A stretch of 64,000 nt of DNA from Uloborus plumipes (lineage: Eukaryota > Arthropoda > Arachnida > Araneae > Uloboridae): contig JAXGGA010003048.1 of NCBI GenBank assembly GCA_038373865.1, positions 1 through 64,000 of the forward strand. Reading direction: 5' to 3'. The first letter of the stretch is position 1, and each line of letters begins with the position of its first letter. The notes below the pieces were generated by a model. The model was not told where the DNA came from. It saw nothing but the letters and a program-made list of their open reading frames with translations, and did no database searches. Shown here piece by piece: positions 51,842 to 60,952 of this stretch. Position numbers and translations under genes: made by a program.

Positions 51842-51914
51842 TAATGTTAAGTGTCAGGACGAATGTCCAAACTCACCCCATCTCCAGTAGAAAGTCAATT
51901 TTAACCATGCTAGT

Positions 51915-52152
51915 TGTTCGGGCTACTACCCAGTAGGGCCCCCCAATGAGAACGACGCCTACGGCGAATAGCCTCAGAATCCATCGGATACTCAAGGAGT
52001 GAGGATGCTCTCCTCCACTGTGCCCTGCACTACTATGTAACAGCCCCTCGGCCCTGTTCTCACCTTAGAGAAAATTCCCTTGGAATAAATAAAGTTTCTT
52101 GTTGTTGTACAAAAGTTTACAGTCCACTCTCATTTGAGTCCTGAGCTTGACA
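51915..52152 (+). repeat. Bel/Pao 5' LTR
   Basis: 238 bp, TGTTCGGGC...CTTGACA. It contains AATAAA at about 52083-52091 (GGAATAAATAAAG) as the likely polyadenylation signal. Transcription would start upstream of this within the LTR. Confidence 0.95.
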
Positions 52153-52186
52153 TTTGGTCCGTGCGACCCTGAGCTCTATAAGCGAA

Positions 52187-55100
52187 ATGACAACACTCGT
52201 TGGACTGAACCGCCAACGCGGTGCGCTTAAAGTCAAAATTGACAAACTTGCAAAGTTCGCGTCTTTGTTCATCCTGGAGGGTAAGGATGAGAAGGAAGCA
52301 GAAATACTGCTAAACAGCAAAATGGAAGCTGTTTTGGAACTGAAATCGACACTCGAAGACCTGTTGTTATCCTATACAAATCTCCCGGATGACATCGATG
52401 TGAAGGACGCATTAACCCTGACAATGGATCTTCAAGATGAGTTGGATACAGTGAAGGTAAAGATAAACATTTTCCTCTCAAAATTAAATTGCAATTTTTC
52501 TAGTGTAGAAACTGTTAAAAATGTTAACAAATTCAAAATTCCGGATTTACCTTTACCTTCATTTACCGGAAGATATGAAGATTTTCAGAATTTTAAAGTG
52601 CAATTCATGTCTATTATTGGAAATAATGTAGAATTAACTCCCACGCAACAGTTATGTTATTTAAAAAGTTGCTTAAAGGGAGAAGCCAAGAGACTTGAAT
52701 CGTCTCAAGATACATATGACTCACTTTGGTCATCGTTAGAAGAAAGATATGAAAATAAACGTGCAGTTGTAGAACATTATATTCTTAAAATATTAAATAT
52801 GTCAAAGGTTCAAGATTCTCCAAACCATTTGATGCAATTAATTGACAGTACAAAATGTCAAATACGCGCATTAGATTTACTAGAATTTAAATCCAACAAT
52901 CTGTCGGACGCTTTAATTCTGCACATATTATTTCACAAACTTGATCTTGATGTTAGAAAGAGTTTCGAAATGAAGCTCGGTAAAAACGAGATTCCGAAAC
53001 TAAATGATTTCTTAAGCTTTTTAGAAGAGCGCGTGAGAATTATTCAAGCGTCTGCTTCTCAAGTGCAAAAGAAAAGGTTCCCAGTTGACACGAAAGCTGG
53101 CAAGCCAAATAGCGAAAACCACTCTCTTCTTTTGAAGAATAATAAAACTAAACAATGTGTAATTTATAATTGCAATGAAACGCACCCTCTCTATCGGTGT
53201 GAAAAATTCAAGCAAATGAATCTACACAAAAGAATAGCTCTCATAAATAAGTATAATTTTTGTAGAATTTGTCTGAATAATCATCTTCCAAATCCCTGCC
53301 TTTCAAGGGGAAGATGTTTCATTTGCAGTAACGCGCATCATAGTCTGATTCACTCAGACGCGCCAGAAGAAACCTATAAAGATGTCAATACTTCTCCTCA
53401 AGTAGGGGATACATCAAATCCATCCCTCCTTCCCTCTTCTCCGACCGCCTTATTAGCGCATGAGGGTAAAAAGGGTACTTGCGTGGTTTTGAACACAGCT
53501 GTTATCTACTTGAGAAATAGCAGTGGATCCTTCAATTCATTTGTGGCTTCCTTAGATTCTTGCTCAAGTGTTAATTTAATCACCACGAATGCAGCTAACT
53601 CATTGGGATTAAAAAAGCATAAAAATCATGTTCCTATTTCGGGAATCAATGATTCGATTTGTAACTCAAAATCATTTATCTCAACGGAATTATCTAACGA
53701 AACTAAATCAAAGGTATATCAACTGGATATGTTAGTTGTTCCTAAAATTGCTGTCTTTCCTCCAAGTCATATAAATCTTTCTGATTATAATTTCCCATCA
53801 AATGTGAAATTAGCCGATAACTCCTGGAATATTCCGAAGCGGGTAGATGTAATTCTAGGAGCCCCCTTGTTTTTTGAACTTCTAGGCCAAAACAAAATTA
53901 AAATTGATAACTCTCAATTATACTTAGTTGAAACGTTGTTTGGTCATGTAGTATCAGGTACTGCTTCGTCATTAAAATTCGATAAACCATCATCCAATTC
54001 TTGCTTACTGCTTTTAGAATCCGAACGTTTAGATAAAACGATCACCTCGTTTTGGGAAATTGAGCAGGTTACTCCAACTAAACCGATAGTTAGCGAAGAG
54101 TTAAATTATTGTAATGAACATTTTTTAAAAACTCATTATAGAAAGGATAATGGAAGGTACGTTGTTTTTTTACCTTTCAAGCCTCAGATAAAAGATGAGG
54201 AGTTGGGGGATTCTAGACAAATAGCTTCAAAGAGATTAACTCAGTTGTGGAGAAAATTAGATCGCGACCCGAAATTAAAAGATTTATATACAGAATTTAT
54301 TCATGAATATGAGAATTTAGGCCATATGGAGGAAATAGTTGATGATAAAGGTTCTCAAGAGGGATTCTTCTTCCCCCATCACGGGGTACTAAGACCGTCT
54401 TCTAGCTCTTCATTTCTTAGAGTTGTTTTTGACGGCAGCTGTAAAACCTCAAATAACGGGAAGTCACTAAATGATTTGTTGTTTAAGGGAGGAATTATCC
54501 AAGATGATCTTTTTGCTATTACAACGCGCTTTAGAAAACATATTTGGGCATTTACTGTTGATATAAGTAAAATGTTCCGACAAATTGAAGTAGATCCTTC
54601 TCACACTAAATTCCAAAAAATCTTATGGAGAGAAGGGAAGGAGGAACCGGAAAAAATATATCGCTTGAAAACCGTCACGTACGGATGTGCTAGTAGCCCA
54701 TATCTTGCCACAAGAACACTTCAGCAACTTGCACAGGATGAGGAAAAAAGATTTCCTTTAGCCTCAGAAGTTGTTCTTAACGATTTTTATATGGACGATT
54801 GTCTTTCTGGATCGTCAAATTTAACAGATTTACAAGAGCTAACTGTACAACTGTCTGAACTTCTTCAGGCAGGTAAAATGTGCCTACACAAGTGGCGTTC
54901 TAACGCTAATGACACGCCACTGGATTCGCCAGATTTTCCGTTCAAAGAAAACGACTTAGAATCCTCGGTAAAAACTCTAGGACTACTGTGGAATAGTAAA
55001 TCAGACACTTTTAACTTCAAGGTTACAGTGCACCTTAGCTCCAACTACACAAAGAGAGAAGTGCTAAGTCAAATAGCTCGCTTATTTGATCCTTTAGGAT

Positions 55101-57340
55101 TAATCGGTCCGGTAATATGCCAAGCCAAAATACTGATGCAACAGCTCTGGTTGCTAAAATGCGACTGGAATGAACTAGTTCCAGCTGACTTTTTATTGGA
55201 ATGGGATAAGTTTCTTAAGTCTCTTCCAATTATTGAAACCTTCAACATTCCAAGATGCATTCTTGTGCAAGATGCAGCCTACATCTCCATCCATGGCTTC
55301 GCTGATGCCAGCGAAAAGGCGTATGGAGCATCTGTGTATTTGAAATCATCTAACGCGGACACTCACAGTTGTAGACTTATATGCAGCAAAAGTAGAGTTG
55401 CCCCCTTAAAAACTATTAGCATTCCCAGATTGGAACTATCAGCGTGCCTTCTGCTCTGCCAACTGGTTCACAGAGTGATAACTGCTCTCAAACTAAAAAT
55501 TGACCGTGTGACTTTGTGGACAGATTCAACAATAGCCCTAGCTTGGATATTAACCTCACCACATCTCCTCAAAACTTTTGTCAGTAATCGAGTCTCCCAG
55601 ATTCAAGAACTTTCGAAAGATTTTGAATGGAAACACGTGGTTTCTGAGGAGAATCCTTCAGACTCTCTATCCCGTGGTCAAGACGCCATCTCACTTTCTA
55701 CCAACAAACTTTGGTGGAATGGTCCTGAGTTCCTTGCAGATGATAATTGGGACTTCAACTCAAACCCAAACTCTGACTACAACAAGGACCATTTTTCTAA
55801 AGAACTTAAACCAAGCGTAACAAACCTATTAACTGTAGATGACAATTTATTTTTTAACCACCTCTTTGATATCACCAACAGTTTTGTTAAATTAATTCGT
55901 GTGCTTAGTTTACTTTTTAGGTTCCGCGAAAATTGTAAAAAATCAGGTGTTAAATTAACAGGCCCCATCAGTATAGAGGAAATGGAAAAATCTAAAATAT
56001 TTCTCCTTCAACACGTACAGTGTAAGTATTTCTCAGATGAAATTTCGGCCTTGAAAAAAGATTTGCCACTCTCTCCAAGAAGTAAGTTAAAATATTTTGA
56101 TCCCTTTCTTGATGAGAATGGTTTAATTAGAGTTAAAGGTAGAATAACCAATGCAAACTTAAGCTATAATCAAAGGCACCCCATTATATTGCCTTCTAAT
56201 CATAAGATAACTAAACTCATTTTTCTGTGCTTTCATGTTAAAAATTGTCATAATGGCCCACAAGCCTTATTAAATTCAGTAAGACAAATATATTGGCCAC
56301 TTAATGGCAGGAACACTGCAAGGCAGATTGTTCATAAATGTGTAATTTGCACAAAGGCAAAACCAATCACCTCTCAACAAATAATGGGAGAATTACCTGC
56401 AGAAAGGATTAATGTTAATTTTACTTTTAATTCTTGTGCTGTGGACTATTGTGGCCCATTCTTGATTAAATATAAGGGCCAACGAAAAGGTAATTTTCGC
56501 AAAATATATGTTTGTATTTTTGTTTGCATGGTGACAAAAGCAATCCATCTAGAAATAGTAAATGACTTAACTGCAGAAGCATGTATCGCTTGTTTGAAAA
56601 GGTTTTTTGCCAGAAGAGGTAAACCAGAAACCATATATAGCGACAACGCAAAGAACTTCGAGGGTGCTAATTCAGAGATTAAAAAATTGAGAGATGTTTT
56701 TAATAAACAAAATGATACCTTATCTAATTTTCTAACCGAAGATAATATAAAATGGAAATTCACACCCCCTAGGGCGCCAAATTTTAATGGTCTTGCAGAA
56801 GCAGGAGTCAAGTCCTTTAAATCTCATTTCAAACGAACTGTAGGAAATGCTGTATTAACTTATGAGGAATTTTTAACTATTGTTATTCAAGTTGAGGGGA
56901 TTCTAAATTCACGCCCTCTAACTCCTTTAACATCAAATATTGATGACTTAAATGTCTTGACACCTGGTCACTTTCTCATAGGTAGACCAATTAATGTTAT
57001 CCCTGAACCAAATTTAACTGAGTTAAATGATAATAGACTTAGTTTATGGCAAAAAACAACCAAAATGGTACAAAATATTTGGAAAAACTGGTCTAATAAC
57101 TATTTAAGCACCTTAATTCAGAGAAATAAATGGATGTTTGCAAAACAAAACATAAAAATTGGAGATATGGTAGTTGTTAAGGAAGAAAATCTTCCTAGCT
57201 GTAAATGGTTATTAGGAAGAATTACTGAAATATTTTATGGTAAAGACAACCATGTAAGAGTTGTTTCAGTCAAAACAACAAATGGTTTATATAAAAGATC
57301 AATTTCAAAAATTGCAATTTTACCTATTGAAAGTGTGTAA
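52187..57340 (+). CDS. Bel/Pao gag-pol polyprotein
   Basis: The first in-frame ATG (52187) gives 1717 residues; upstream codons overlap the primer-binding site. Domains in order: coiled N-terminus; gag-like DUF1759 (about 115-260, LPLPSFTGRYEDF); Cys/His-rich zinc-knuckle region (about 315-390, FCRICLNNHLPNPC, GRCFICSNAHHSLIH); aspartic protease with DSCS at 457-460; reverse transcriptase with YMDD at 868-871; RNase H (FADAS, D1040; LWTDST; NPSDSLSRG). Then integrase, with an H2C2 zinc finger (H1350 to C1385-VIC) and catalytic D1420, D1486, E1538; and a DUF5641-type C-terminus (LTPGHFLIGRP). This single-frame Pao-type layout copies the element through reverse transcription in cytoplasmic particles. 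No stop or frameshift is visible. The protease has Cys where Gly is usual. Confidence 0.95.
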   Translation: MTTLVGLNRQRGALKVKIDKLAKFASLFILEGKDEKEAEILLNSKMEAVLELKSTLEDLLLSYTNLPDDIDVKDALTLTMDLQDELDTVKVKINIFLSKLNCNFSSVETVKNVNKFKIPDLPLPSFTGRYEDFQNFKVQFMSIIGNNVELTPTQQLCYLKSCLKGEAKRLESSQDTYDSLWSSLEERYENKRAVVEHYILKILNMSKVQDSPNHLMQLIDSTKCQIRALDLLEFKSNNLSDALILHILFHKLDLDVRKSFEMKLGKNEIPKLNDFLSFLEERVRIIQASASQVQKKRFPVDTKAGKPNSENHSLLLKNNKTKQCVIYNCNETHPLYRCEKFKQMNLHKRIALINKYNFCRICLNNHLPNPCLSRGRCFICSNAHHSLIHSDAPEETYKDVNTSPQVGDTSNPSLLPSSPTALLAHEGKKGTCVVLNTAVIYLRNSSGSFNSFVASLDSCSSVNLITTNAANSLGLKKHKNHVPISGINDSICNSKSFISTELSNETKSKVYQLDMLVVPKIAVFPPSHINLSDYNFPSNVKLADNSWNIPKRVDVILGAPLFFELLGQNKIKIDNSQLYLVETLFGHVVSGTASSLKFDKPSSNSCLLLLESERLDKTITSFWEIEQVTPTKPIVSEELNYCNEHFLKTHYRKDNGRYVVFLPFKPQIKDEELGDSRQIASKRLTQLWRKLDRDPKLKDLYTEFIHEYENLGHMEEIVDDKGSQEGFFFPHHGVLRPSSSSSFLRVVFDGSCKTSNNGKSLNDLLFKGGIIQDDLFAITTRFRKHIWAFTVDISKMFRQIEVDPSHTKFQKILWREGKEEPEKIYRLKTVTYGCASSPYLATRTLQQLAQDEEKRFPLASEVVLNDFYMDDCLSGSSNLTDLQELTVQLSELLQAGKMCLHKWRSNANDTPLDSPDFPFKENDLESSVKTLGLLWNSKSDTFNFKVTVHLSSNYTKREVLSQIARLFDPLGLIGPVICQAKILMQQLWLLKCDWNELVPADFLLEWDKFLKSLPIIETFNIPRCILVQDAAYISIHGFADASEKAYGASVYLKSSNADTHSCRLICSKSRVAPLKTISIPRLELSACLLLCQLVHRVITALKLKIDRVTLWTDSTIALAWILTSPHLLKTFVSNRVSQIQELSKDFEWKHVVSEENPSDSLSRGQDAISLSTNKLWWNGPEFLADDNWDFNSNPNSDYNKDHFSKELKPSVTNLLTVDDNLFFNHLFDITNSFVKLIRVLSLLFRFRENCKKSGVKLTGPISIEEMEKSKIFLLQHVQCKYFSDEISALKKDLPLSPRSKLKYFDPFLDENGLIRVKGRITNANLSYNQRHPIILPSNHKITKLIFLCFHVKNCHNGPQALLNSVRQIYWPLNGRNTARQIVHKCVICTKAKPITSQQIMGELPAERINVNFTFNSCAVDYCGPFLIKYKGQRKGNFRKIYVCIFVCMVTKAIHLEIVNDLTAEACIACLKRFFARRGKPETIYSDNAKNFEGANSEIKKLRDVFNKQNDTLSNFLTEDNIKWKFTPPRAPNFNGLAEAGVKSFKSHFKRTVGNAVLTYEEFLTIVIQVEGILNSRPLTPLTSNIDDLNVLTPGHFLIGRPINVIPEPNLTELNDNRLSLWQKTTKMVQNIWKNWSNNYLSTLIQRNKWMFAKQNIKIGDMVVVKEENLPSCKWLLGRITEIFYGKDNHVRVVSVKTTNGLYKRSISKIAILPIESV

Positions 57341-57554
57341 ATTTAATTTGCATTTTTAAAATTTTCAATTGATATTCAAATCATGTGTGTTAGTTTGGAA
57401 GAGAAAATATGCATTTGTTTACTGGTGAAAATTTGTGTTGTATATTTTTGTAATTACTGTGAGTTATGTATTTAGTTAGTTATCTTTTAAATAATTGTTT
57501 TTTTTTTATTGTTTATTGAATTTGTTGAAATTAATATTTCAACGCCGGGCGGAA

Positions 57555-57792
57555 TGTTCGGGCTACTACCCAGTAGGGCCCCCCAATGAGAACGACGCCT
57601 ACGGCGAATAGCCTCAGAATCCATCGGATACTCAAGGAGTGAGGATGCTCTCCTCCACTGTGCCCTGCACTACTATGTAACAGCCCCTCGGCCCTGTTCT
57701 CACCTTAGAGAAAATTCCCTTGGAATAAATAAAGTTTCTTGTTGTTGTACAAAAGTTTACAGTCCACTCTCATTTGAGTCCTGAGCTTGACA
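57555..57792 (+). repeat. Bel/Pao 3' LTR
   Basis: Identical to the 5' LTR at an offset of 5640 bp. A short purine-biased stretch (GGGCGGAA) just before it is a weak polypurine-tract candidate. Confidence 0.95.
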
Positions 57793-58141
57793 CTAGTAAT
57801 ATAAAGTGCACCCCAAAAAGTGAAGTGTGACAATTTGAAACAGGGGAGGGGGGGTTATATGCTGAAGAAAAATAGTGCGACATAATCTACGGACAGTCTC
57901 ATAGAAGAATTTTTGAGTTAAAATCCAGTTTGTTCCTTATTCTTCAGACGCTTACAACCTCACATGGTGGTAAAAATTTTAACTAGTGTATTCTTATGCA
58001 AGTAAATCTCTTTTTCTCTTCAGTCCATATAATGCAGTGGTGCTCACCCCCTCCTCTCCCCAAATATTAGGAAGAGCGAGAGGTCCCCAAGAGCAGAAAA
58101 ATACCTCCGCTGAAAACACCTGGAGCAGCGAACGCCATAAC

Positions 58142-58241
58142 CCCAGAATGAACTCGATGAAGGACTAGAAATCCAAATCGCGAAAATAACTAATAATAAA
58201 AATAAAATTGCTTCTATTGTAATGCAAAATTCATTTTTCAT
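58142..58241 (-). CDS. Candidate signal-peptide exon of the receptor
   Basis: A minus-strand ATG (58241) gives MKNEFCITIEAILFLLLVIF-AIWISS, a good signal-peptide shape, then PSSSSFW. It can end in phase 1 at GGG|GTTATG, the phase needed to join 46015 (giving W-E-V-R-T-C). That donor is weak; a better one (CCAG|GTGTTT) is in the wrong phase. The region also overlaps repeat-like sequence. If correct, the Bel/Pao element sits in a 12-kb first intron. Confidence 0.22.
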
Positions 58242-59896
58242 TTTTAATTCATAGTTGACTAAAAATGAATAAACCCAACAAGGAAGAAGAGGAAAATACA
58301 AAAATGCACGTTGACGAGAAGAGGGAAGAAAATCTTCAATAACAAACTAGAGCAATGTTACAGTTGCGGCATCGAATATCAATCCATCATAAGGACTTCC
58401 ACGATTGAAATTTTCAAAAAATAAACAAAAAATATGTTATGATAAATAAAAAACTTTGGGGAAAATCATAGCAAGGTCTTTTTAAAAGAAGGAAATTCAA
58501 CTTCAAGGAAACTTTCCCACATATTTCTCAAGTCGGAAACTACCAACAAAAGAAAGCTTGCGAGTGATCTAAAAAAAGGGGACACGTTAGCAAATACAAG
58601 GTAGCTGTCAGGGTAGAATATATTTGCAGCACTTTTAATGATGAAAAGGGATTCTTGAATGTTTGAATTGGATTTTGAAAAATGAAGTATTCATTAATTT
58701 CCTTAAAATGTTTATAATTTCAGGCAAGATTAAGTTGATATTATCGGAACGGCTTCTTATGAGGGTCATTCCGTGGGAGAAAGGAATTTCGTCTCACAGG
58801 TAAAGAGTGATAAAAATCGCATTTTTATAAGAAAAATAATTGCATTGGCATGTTTGACATGGTGTTACTGAAATTTTAATATTTTTTCAAAAAAAATGAA
58901 AATCCAATCTTTCATTCATGAATTAAACTTAGTATATAAGTTTCCCAACGCGTTACAATGTAAACTTCTAGCAGCATAACCTGGGGGTAGGGAGGTGCTT
59001 CCAGAAGGCAATAGAGTGTTTCGAAATAAAGGAAGGGGGGGGGGGGTAAATAAAAAATAAGCGCTGAGGGCAGACATAAAATTAAAATATCTACGATTCT
59101 GTCAAAATACATTAAATTCCAAATTTTGTCTGGGAAAATAGACTTTCTCAGACTTCTTTTTTCCTTTTTTTTTATTTTTTAATGAAGAAATTAAATTTTA
59201 TTTCGCAATGAATACTTCCGCCTCGCCCTGGCGTCCAGCTATAGAATGAAAAAAAATCGATGACTGTGCATTAAAGTTAGTGCGTATTCAATTCTAAAAT
59301 AAGAACCACTATTGATATCATAAATTCAGCAGTGGAATTCCCACGGGAAATAACGAGAAAGATCGTTCTATTGATCCATTCTATCACTGCAAAAAAATGT
59401 TCCAATGATATCTAAAATTGTAAGCTCACATTAAATGAAGTTTTGTAACAGCGGTATTTTTTTTACCACCATCAACTAAAAAGTTTTAGCCGTCAATATT
59501 ATTTTCGAGCAGAAGGTCAAGCACAAAAATTCAAAATTATGTACGACTTCAATTAGTTAGTGCGTTTAAGTTTTAGTATCATACGAAAGCGATTTATAGA
59601 TATTGATATCACATACTGCTCATACAGCAATGAAAAACACTTAAAGCAAAAAGAGTTTTTGTTGAAACTTCGATCCATTTTTTGCGAATCAACAATAAAA
59701 ACGCAAGTGCATGCACAACACATACATATTGAGCATAAAAAGAACACTAATCATGAGCCATTTTATTTTCCACGGACCACTGACTCTTACAAATTAAATT
59801 AAAACTGTTCAACAAAGTTCTCGAACTTCAAGATCAAATGTGAGGGCAGAAAATAAGTTTGTAGAGGCTTGCGGCGGCATCCGAAGTTGCACGCCT

Positions 59897-59945
59897 CGGT
59901 GAACACGTTTCGAAGTTATTAGATCCTCCTTCATCAGTGCACGTG
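59897..59945 (-). ncRNA. Isolated hammerhead-like motif
   Basis: On the minus strand CTGATGA (59937-59931) is followed by an imperfect stem-loop (GGAG..CTTC), GAAA (59911-59908) and a short ACGTGT stem. This is the same order as in the Penelope copies at 20.6 and 22.7 kb. Stem I pairs poorly (GTG/CAC with unpaired bases). It is probably a relic of a Penelope-like or retrozyme-like element; no coding part is attached. Confidence 0.4.
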
Positions 59946-60932
59946 AAAAAATCCAAAATGAGTATGAAAAATTCTCAAAACATATTTACGGCAAATAACA
60001 TTTGGTTTGTTTGTCTGAAATCAGAGTAAATATGAAGCACTTAAAAGCAAGCACGAGCGCGAGTGCCAAAATTTAAAATTTGGAAATAACCAGTACAAAT
60101 GGTTGTAAAAACTGATGTTATGGGAGAAACAAGGGCAGATCTAGAAACGTCTCAAGGGAAGGGCGATAGATTTTGTTACGTATCGTTTACTACATATCTA
60201 ATGTTGACCTCATATCTTTTGGACATCCCGAGGTTAGAGCTCACAACCTCCCTTCTGCTAGCATCAAAGATGGTCTAAATGTCTTTTTCAAACGAATTCT
60301 AAAAAATCCTTTTCATACACTTTTTTTGCCGAAAAACTTCTCATTTTTTATTTTCTTATTTATTTTTCAACTGCATTTGAAAAATAAAATCATTATTCAA
60401 TAATTTTACAAATTAAATGTATTATCTGCAGTATTTATTTTTATTATTTCTATTGCAAGCATCATTTCTTTCAGAACAATACTCCCTTTTCCTTAGAATT
60501 TTAATATTTTTATCCAAAAAACAACAAATTTCTTTAAGTTTAAAAGTGCCTAACTCTGTATATTTATCAAATTTTATAAGAGTCATAAAATAGAAATTTC
60601 AGAAGTTTTACTTTGAATGCGTGTATATGAGTAAACGCATTCTATCCTATTGAGTGATTAGAAGACAGCGAATATTTGACAGGAGCTAAGTTATGCAGCA
60701 GTGTACACATCAGACTTTTGATCCCTTCATTGAAAACATACCTCGTCTTTTTTTAAATTTTTCATGAATACTCTTCAAGCCTTTAATGTAATAAAAAGCA
60801 GTATAATTTGGAACGAAAAATCAATTTTTTTTTAATCTTTACGAGAAATGTGTTTGGTAAAACCCTCAACGAAACAAAAGTCTGGTTACGGGGGTTTAAA
60901 CTTTGTAAACAGTTTCACTCAAAGTTTGCAGT

Positions 60933-60952
60933 CCCCCCCCCCCCCCCCCCCC
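60933..60952. repeat. C20 homopolymer
   Basis: An uninterrupted run of 20 C. Similar G/C runs of 10-18 occur at 24293-24310, 63708-63722, about 19472-19485 and elsewhere. They mark a genome-wide habit or sequencing uncertainty. Confidence 0.9.

Larger units (their letters stand above)
46016..51914. other. Receptor upstream region: long first intron or 5' flank
   Basis: It holds the MITE at 46737-46898, a promoter-like patch with a plus-strand start candidate (47600-47795) and a MITE with CRE palindromes (51541-51841). Between 48.0 and 51.0 kb there are short GC-richer islands and C/G runs, but no exon I can support. A minus-strand TATAAAA (51187-51193) is followed by GC-richer sequence. It may be a promoter for the receptor, but no ATG or signal peptide follows. 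Confidence 0.4.
51915..57792 (+). mobile_element. Intact Bel/Pao LTR retrotransposon
   Basis: Two 238-bp LTRs (51915-52152 and 57555-57792) look identical on reading, begin TG and end CA. They are flanked by the 5-bp duplication CTAGT (51910-51914 and 57793-57797). A primer-binding-site candidate starts TGGTCCGTGCGACC 3 bp after the left LTR. One uninterrupted gag-pol frame fills the interior, and no env frame is present. Identical LTRs and an open frame imply a very recent insertion, possibly still polymorphic. Total length is 5878 bp. Confidence 0.96.

Noticed and set aside
59553..59747. Cys-rich minus-strand frame starting like a signal peptide
   Set aside because: It begins at GTG rather than ATG and has no splice context; typical AT-rich noise.
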